In this document: positions 58,445 to 64,000 of the stretch, in pieces
Layout of the letters: each line of letters opens with the position of its first letter
Position numbering within the stretch: the first letter of the stretch is position 1
From: Pezicula radicicola
Taxonomy: Eukaryota; Ascomycota; Leotiomycetes; Helotiales; Dermateaceae
Reading direction: 5' to 3'
Length of the DNA stretch: 64,000 bases
Assembly (NCBI GenBank): GCA_003008705.1
Contig: PDUO01000039.1
Span: 231,976 to 295,975 of the forward strand
Position numbers and translations under genes: made by a program
The notes under the pieces: model-generated
What the model was told of the DNA's origin: nothing
The model's database searches: none
What the model saw: the letters and a program-made list of their open reading frames with translations, nothing else

Positions 58445-60671
58445 TTATCTTTTAACGGCATCAAGAGGTCGCCAAGATGTATATGAAACTATTGCTCCAT
58501 CTTTGGCATAAATCTCAGAAAACTCGTTAACAACCGCATAGATCTCTGCGGAGCCAAATTGGACACTAGAAGGGTTGAGAGCGCCATCCATCTCTGTAAT
58601 GAAAAGAAAAATTTAGAGCAGCTTTATTAATGGGAAAAGATCATTAAGGATGATTATTACTTATGATCTCCCGTACATTACAATACTTCCGTATCTTGTA
58701 TGATCTACATAAAGTCTCCCTAATGCCACGTCTTCGATCCAAAGCATTCAAAGTAGGACTTTTAATACCTTTGCCCATTATTATCACCGTGAAAGCAGAT
58801 AGGCTCACTCGGGAATGGTTAGGTGCAAACCAGCTCCCCCGGTTCCCCTTTATACACGATGGTTTAGCCGTAGTCTAGTGCAGGATCGAACGCGTCAACC
58901 GCTATGCCTAGGCACTTTGCCTGGATCTCACCGTCGTAGACAGGAAGTATAGGGGTGCCATAAATAACTATACCTAGGTTAACTCACATACTTTCTAGTT
59001 TCTTGAAAATAACTCATAAGACCCCCCTCGCAATATCAGTTCCACCGCATATAGAGACTAGTTGAATTCTCTTAGGAAAACCTGAATCATAAAACCACCG
59101 ATACATATCCGCCGAAAGAACAGATCCCGTCGATGTTACGGTTCGTAATGAACTGAGGTTGTATAAGTCCCTTGAGTTTCTAATTTAGTATGATCAGTAG
59201 CAAGACTAGAAGAATGTACTCGGTGATATACTAAGCTTGCGAAGCTCAGTCAAGTATCTAGGAGAAGTCCCGAATGAGGTAACGCTACTTTATTTCAGCT
59301 CTTAGATCCCATTGCTAATCTTATAATAACCTACTTGAATCTGTTTGTAAGTTCGAGAAGAATTGTTGGCCGAGGATAGAATGGGTCTCCCATCGTAGAA
59401 CATCAGCGAGGCCCCGGAAGCCAAATTCATGAGATTTAAAATCCATATAACCTATACAGTCTAATTCAACGTTAGCTACCGACTCTCGAGTGACATAGAA
59501 AGATGGACTGACTGACTGTTGTATATTGAAACACAACATCGCCCTCGCGAACATTATTTTATAGTTGCATGTTAATCTTGGTTTTGATTGCGATGTCCTA
59601 ATCTACGTTAGTGAGTACTCTGGAATAGGAAACCAATCTTACCCCTGCGCTGTGTATAATATACTTAGGAGTTCCAGTCTGATACTGAAGTTAGCATGGC
59701 GAAGTGCAAATTACAAGGTAGTGTGTCTGACCGTTCCGGACGAGAATAAAATAAACGCTAGTTGTTGAAAAGGAAGAGGCGTGAATAAGAGTGGTTGATT
59801 AGAACCTAAGCTTAAGAATTCACTCTAAGATATCCCTCGACGGATCTTCTCGATTGAATAAACTACCTTATAATACAGCAATACAACGACGTGTGTAATT
59901 TTATTCGTGCCTTCTGTCTGAATTTTAGCCCATTCCTCGGTTCGACTTAAGGCGTTGTGCAGTTTGCTACTATACATATAGACATTATCTCTGAAGACCA
60001 GAGTTAGCTGGATTTGTGAGAAGCGATCAATGATTGCTTTTACGCCCGAGATCTGGAGATGCAGAGGAAAAAGTAGCCCCAATACTCAATGCTGCAATGC
60101 AAATGACTATCGCATTAACCGAATTTGAAACGACTGCAGTTATCCTATCGCCTCTCCGAAGGTCCAGCCGCATGCATGGCAGAACGAAGTCTTCTGACAC
60201 AGCTTCTAAGTTGGTCCCAGGTAACGTTTTCATGGCTGACAACACCTTCGCGGACAAACGTAATCGCTGTATCGCTCGTGTTTCTGCGTAGAAGGAGCTC
60301 CGCCAGATTCAGAGTTGCATCGGGGAAAACTGTGGTGGGGGGGTACATTGCGATATTCTAGGTAAAATCAGTTACATGCAGACAATACATAATTGAAACA
60401 GTTAAGAAAGAGTCATTTTCATGATACATACATCTGGATCCAATGAGGTTCCTGGGGGTTTCGCGCCTTGCGGCCCGATATCAAGAAAAGTGTAGGCATC
60501 TTCCCAAAAATCCGAACGTGTAGCTTGGCTCGTCGACCACTTCCAAAGGTCTTGGTACGAGTAAAGTTGGAGTCCACGTTTCTCGTTCACGTATAGTCGG
60601 AATTTATTAATATTGGTGTCCTGGATGTTCGTTGGCTGCCAAAGTGGTGTTCGTGAATTGGGCAGCACCAT
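58445..60671 (-). pseudogene. acetoacetyl-CoA synthetase-like AMP-binding enzyme, degraded
   Basis: Minus-strand order: TPLWQPTNIQDTNINKFRLY and LYSYQDLWKWS (N-terminal region), PPTTVFPDATLNLAELLLRR, GDRITAVVSNSVNAIVICIA, SSASPDLG and FGTSPRYLTELRKLSISPST. The AMP-binding core continues SLRTVTSTGSVLSADMYRWF, VSICGGTDIA, PGELVCT and MDGALNPSSVQFGSAEIYAV. It ends DAVKR at 58445. The GGTDIA and NPSSVQFGSAEIY blocks identify the acetoacetyl-CoA synthetase subgroup of the ANL superfamily, which activates beta-keto acids or related acyl groups. There are many stops and frame changes, and one region (about 60030-59400) is unreadable or rearranged. Confidence 0.78.
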
Positions 60672-61153
60672 TACAGTTGCCTTGGGAATCTTGGTTGGAG
60701 CTGTTTCTCCTTCTTTGGAGGTATTAAGAATCGGTTTAAAGTAGATGAATGAAGGACGAAATATTATTTATCAGGTTGGGCAGGTACCCGGTGTCCCGTA
60801 CTACCTTGCATGCTTGCATAATAACTCGTCCTCGGTGTCCGCTCCTCGAATTTCCCGAGGTCCGATCGCCGTCGGATTTATATTCGGCGTCTGAACGGCG
60901 ATGACCCCCCCCCCCTCTAGCTACCGTGGGCTAGATCAATCGTGATGAAAAGCATCGCTATACTTGACCTCATGCCGGATCATTCAGCATTTCTGCCCCA
61001 ATGTTGACCCGGCGATCTGTAGACATAATAACATTCCTAGTGTATTATAATTTATAAGAATATGTGAACAGTTATATGTATAAATGCTACAGACTATTCT
61101 ACGGACTGTTTTATGCTGTCACGCTTAGTGCTGAGAATGGTTGAGCACCGGGT

Positions 61154-62322
61154 TTATCCACCCACGTCCTGAACTTTACCTGTAAGAAAGGCAAGCGGTA
61201 TATTTAGTCCCTATACGAACAGACTTTCTGGTGTAGCAGGTTCCCGGGATAGTCCAGTGTGACAATTTACAAGATCGCCATCCGAATAGTGTTCTATAAC
61301 ATTGCCCGTAGTATTAAACCTGTATAAAGGTGTTGGTATGAGCTATCCGCCATTCTTTCAAATGAGAGATTAGGACGCAAGCAGGACTTGAGTCTTGAAA
61401 ACTCACTAGTAGTTAAAGATATAACTTCCTAATAAGTGACGACCGGCACCCCAACAGTTCTTCCAGCAGTTTTATTCCAGCTAGTCGTGACCGAATTGCT
61501 GCGTATCAAAATTGTTGACTTCAAAGCTAGAATAATGAATATAACTAGGCTTGTCCTCTGGATGGGTAACGAAGAATATACTCTAAGACCATTAGTGACG
61601 CACAAACCATGGAGTAGAGTAGTAGTAGCCTCCAACCAGGCCTTTCCCACCCACTAACCCATTTATTTGGGAATCCTCTACAGACTTACATGGTGGTCAA
61701 CAAATTCTTCTCCCTTATCAAGATGCAGGAACAAGGTGATATCTTCATTCGTAGATGTGTCAAAAACCGAATCAGTCACCTTTAGATTGAAAGTTGTTGT
61801 ATACCAATCCCTGACTTTTATAAAATGCGGAAGGTGTACAGAGGGGCCATAATGACCCAGCTTATAGACTTCACTGGGACCAGGCTTAAACCGAACGAAC
61901 TCTCCTTTCCGCGGGTTTGATTGAGAAGCGTTCATGATTACAGCCCCGTAGGTTTCAGTGTTCCTCACAGTTTTTCCAAAGACAAGCCGGACAACCATAT
62001 TTTTGGGATCTCGTAGAGTAACGTATTTGCCTCCTCCCGGTGCATCTAGATCCTGCATGCTTGACACGCCGTAATATCAAATGGCCTTTTCCAGATCAGC
62101 CATTGATTGCACAACCCAGGGGCCTCCTAGAAACGTCCGTTTCCTCCTTGTGGCAATGTAAATAACGGGTTCTGGCCCACGGCCACAGAAGAAAATACGG
62201 TCCGGCTCTTTCTCCACGAGGAGACTAGAATCAATAAGAAATTGTTTTACCTCGTTCAGATCCAGATGCCAATAGCAGGCATAGGCTAGCCTATCCACCA
62301 GGATTAGTGGTGGTGCAGTCAT
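61154..62322 (-). pseudogene. VOC-family (2,3-dihydroxybiphenyl dioxygenase/glyoxalase-like) enzyme, one early stop
   Basis: The ATG at 62322 starts MTAPPLILVDRLAYACYWHL, then FFCGRGPEPVIYIATRRKRT and FLGGPWVVQSMADLEKAI. A TGA follows in frame at about 62084. The same frame continues YYGVSSMQDLDAPGGGKYVT, RKGEFVRFKPGPSEVYKLGH and ITLFLHLDKGEEFVDHH, where a GTAAGT donor begins a likely intron. The last part reads HYSSFEVNNFDTQQFGHD and GNVIEHYSDGDLVNCHTGL in shifted frames, ending near 61154. The HLD...EFVDHH and IEHYSDGD boxes hold the expected metal ligands (His, Glu). The single TGA fits CGA to TGA, but the 3' part is also frame-broken. Confidence 0.72.
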
Positions 62323-64000
62323 AGCTAGAGGCCGTTGGAGTTTAATGCAGAGCTTAAGATAATTTTGAATGAAGGACCTAGGACTTGAGTTTGTCACGAA
62401 CGGTGAAGATAGAAGTGCACCCTTTTCTATGACTGTCTATTTCTGTAAGCTAATAAGTTCTAGTGGTTACTCCATACATACCGTAACCGTACGATCCGTA
62501 CGTGCTTCGGAGGACGGGGTTTTCATGCAGCCATTTGTGGGGACGAGGCGGGCCTACGAGTGCGGCCCGCGAAAGCCTTCTTGGCTGTATTGCATATACA
62601 CACCTTCCCCCTTAGAAATCTTTTTTTAAAATCAAGATCAAAGACAAACCACACTCTCTTGACTATCTTATCTATTATTACACGGTCATCAATATACCCT
62701 TCCTACCAGTACTTAGAATAATTAAATAGTAGTTTAATAATATATATATATACTATTAAAATCCTATTGTAAAAGTCTTTGTACACGCCCTATATATACT
62801 AATCTAATGTGATTTTTATATTCCTACCCTCTCTATTAAATAATAAAATACCTCGCTTGTATAATATATAGTATACTATAATTATAAATAATCTAAATTA
62901 CTTTAAGATATATTAAATTAATACTAAACTTATCAGGGTATACCACAGTTGTTTATATCTAGAATAGATCCAACTGTGCCTACCTATTGCCTATAAACAT
63001 AGTGTTCTAAGAATTTAGGATAAATATAACGAACTTTTCGGAGCTAGGATTGTCGGCCCCGAGGATCTGAAATCCCAGGATAGAGACTATTGGTAAGACA
63101 TACATGGCGCAGCCGTTTTGGCCGGAAGGAAGCCTATTATAGGCCGGTGGCGCCGACGCCGAGGAGACAATAATGCCGTATCTTCACTTTGTCCTTGGGC
63201 GCCTTGGAATGGGTTTTTACTAGGGGAGTATATTGACTAACCCGCGTTAGCGACACCTTAGGATTTCGCACTACAGTCGTCTCTGGCTATACTAGATTTG
63301 GTTATAACTGAATTCTAGATACACTGGACTTCGCTGCTCTAGCTATATAAATTTGTATCTAAGTACTAGAATCTCTAGATATTACGAAATTCTGATATGA
63401 AATCTAAAAATCTGATATAACCTTTTTACCTTTTCTATTGTCTTTTAGCCCTGAATTCAATAATTCAAGTATAAAAATGCTTCGGCATCGAAATTTTTGT
63501 AGATCTAACCGTTTTATAAGCCCTCCGACCTAAGGTATACTCCGTACAGAGTAATATAAAAGGCCAAATAGTTAGCAATGTCCGTAGCTGCGGGTTTAAG
63601 AACAGCACGCCCGAAACTCAATTTTAACTCCATTCTGCACTTACTAATGGAGCTAATCCCCAATCCCTGTTTCTGGTGCGTCTTTTAAAAAAAAATTATA
63701 GGATCTACGGGATGGGCTGTGGAGCTTGCATCTCGTTTTTAGTCCGATACCGTCTTACCGCCTCAATGGGCTGGTTCTTAGCTTCTACGACCGTCTCTCG
63801 GCACACCGGTCACAAAGTCATGTATCTAACTTATGCACTAGAGATAGGGGTTAGGCCCCACCTGTAGACTTGAGGCTTATAAATCTTACCTAATTATACT
63901 TATATGCTATGGTAACTGCCAGGTCTTGCGCGACAACCCTGCGGTAATAAGTAATAGCCAAGTTGTTTTATAAGGTCTCGAGACTACTTAAAAGCCATCG
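62323..64000. other. AT-rich DNA, no gene seen
   Basis: Strongly TpA-rich sequence includes long A/T stretches near 62690-62940. A 63-codon frame at 63676-63867 shows no motif. A GC-richer patch at 63050-63240 is not coding in any recognisable way. Confidence 0.5.

Noticed and set aside
1..64000. CRISPR array, rRNA or tRNA genes
   Set aside because: No spaced direct repeats, rRNA stretches or tRNA cloverleaf with a GTTCGAATCC-type B box were recognised. tRNAscan-SE would be needed to exclude tRNAs firmly.

Overview
The window looks like an accessory, repeat-rich block from a filamentous ascomycete genome. Short GT-AG introns of about 50-130 bp with CTAAC/CTRAY branch sites, F-box, Zn2Cys6, MFS and GNAT families, LovB-type polyketide synthase pieces and fungal gypsy and pogo transposases all point there. 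The DNA is a mosaic. A few GC-richer intact genes sit in TpA-rich DNA that is full of decayed genes. The typical lesions are CAG/CAA/CGA to TAG/TAA/TGA and TGG to TAG or TGA. That pattern suggests repeat-induced point mutation (RIP) or long neglect, but no RIP index was computed.

Layout. 1-7.7 kb: a gypsy pol remnant (reverse transcriptase, RNase H, integrase), followed about 100 bp later in the same direction by a broken SF1/Upf1-like helicase with an internal tandem repeat. 8-11.2 kb: a small intact two-exon gene of unknown function and a decayed gene with an RBR-like zinc-finger trace. 12-12.8 kb: a decayed bacterial-type DegT sugar aminotransferase. 13.3-16.2 kb: a Lys/Glu-rich coiled-coil gene interrupted by 15 Ns, tail to tail with an intact IRG-like dynamin-related GTPase. 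17-20.4 kb: a Baeyer-Villiger monooxygenase pseudogene, truncated or abutted by a pogo-type transposase in which all three catalytic Asp codons now read Asn. 20.6-22.4 kb: an intact four-exon maltose/alpha-glucoside-type MFS permease. 23.6-34.4 kb: an IFI6/ISG12-like pseudogene, two decayed copies of one PD-(D/E)XK-like fungal family sharing an intron position and phase, a multi-kb decayed reading frame, and a KR-ACP-C fragment of a PKS-NRPS. 34.9-42.6 kb: an F-box pseudogene, a pogo fragment, an intact FAD monooxygenase and two tandem GNAT acetyltransferases (one intact, one with a single stop). 42.8-62.3 kb: what I read as a collapsed secondary-metabolite cluster of old-yellow-enzyme, P450, HR-PKS, Zn2Cys6 regulator, acetoacetyl-CoA synthetase-like and VOC dioxygenase pseudogenes, around an intact DHA2-type MFS efflux pump. 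62.4-64 kb: AT-rich DNA with no supportable gene.

Genes I consider potentially functional: the 8141-8763 gene, the Lys-rich gene (after closing the gap), the GTPase, the sugar permease, the FAD monooxygenase, the first GNAT and the MFS efflux pump. Most of the rest are pseudogenes. Exon structures were worked out by hand from splice motifs and frame continuity. Family assignments rest on motif recognition, not on database searches.
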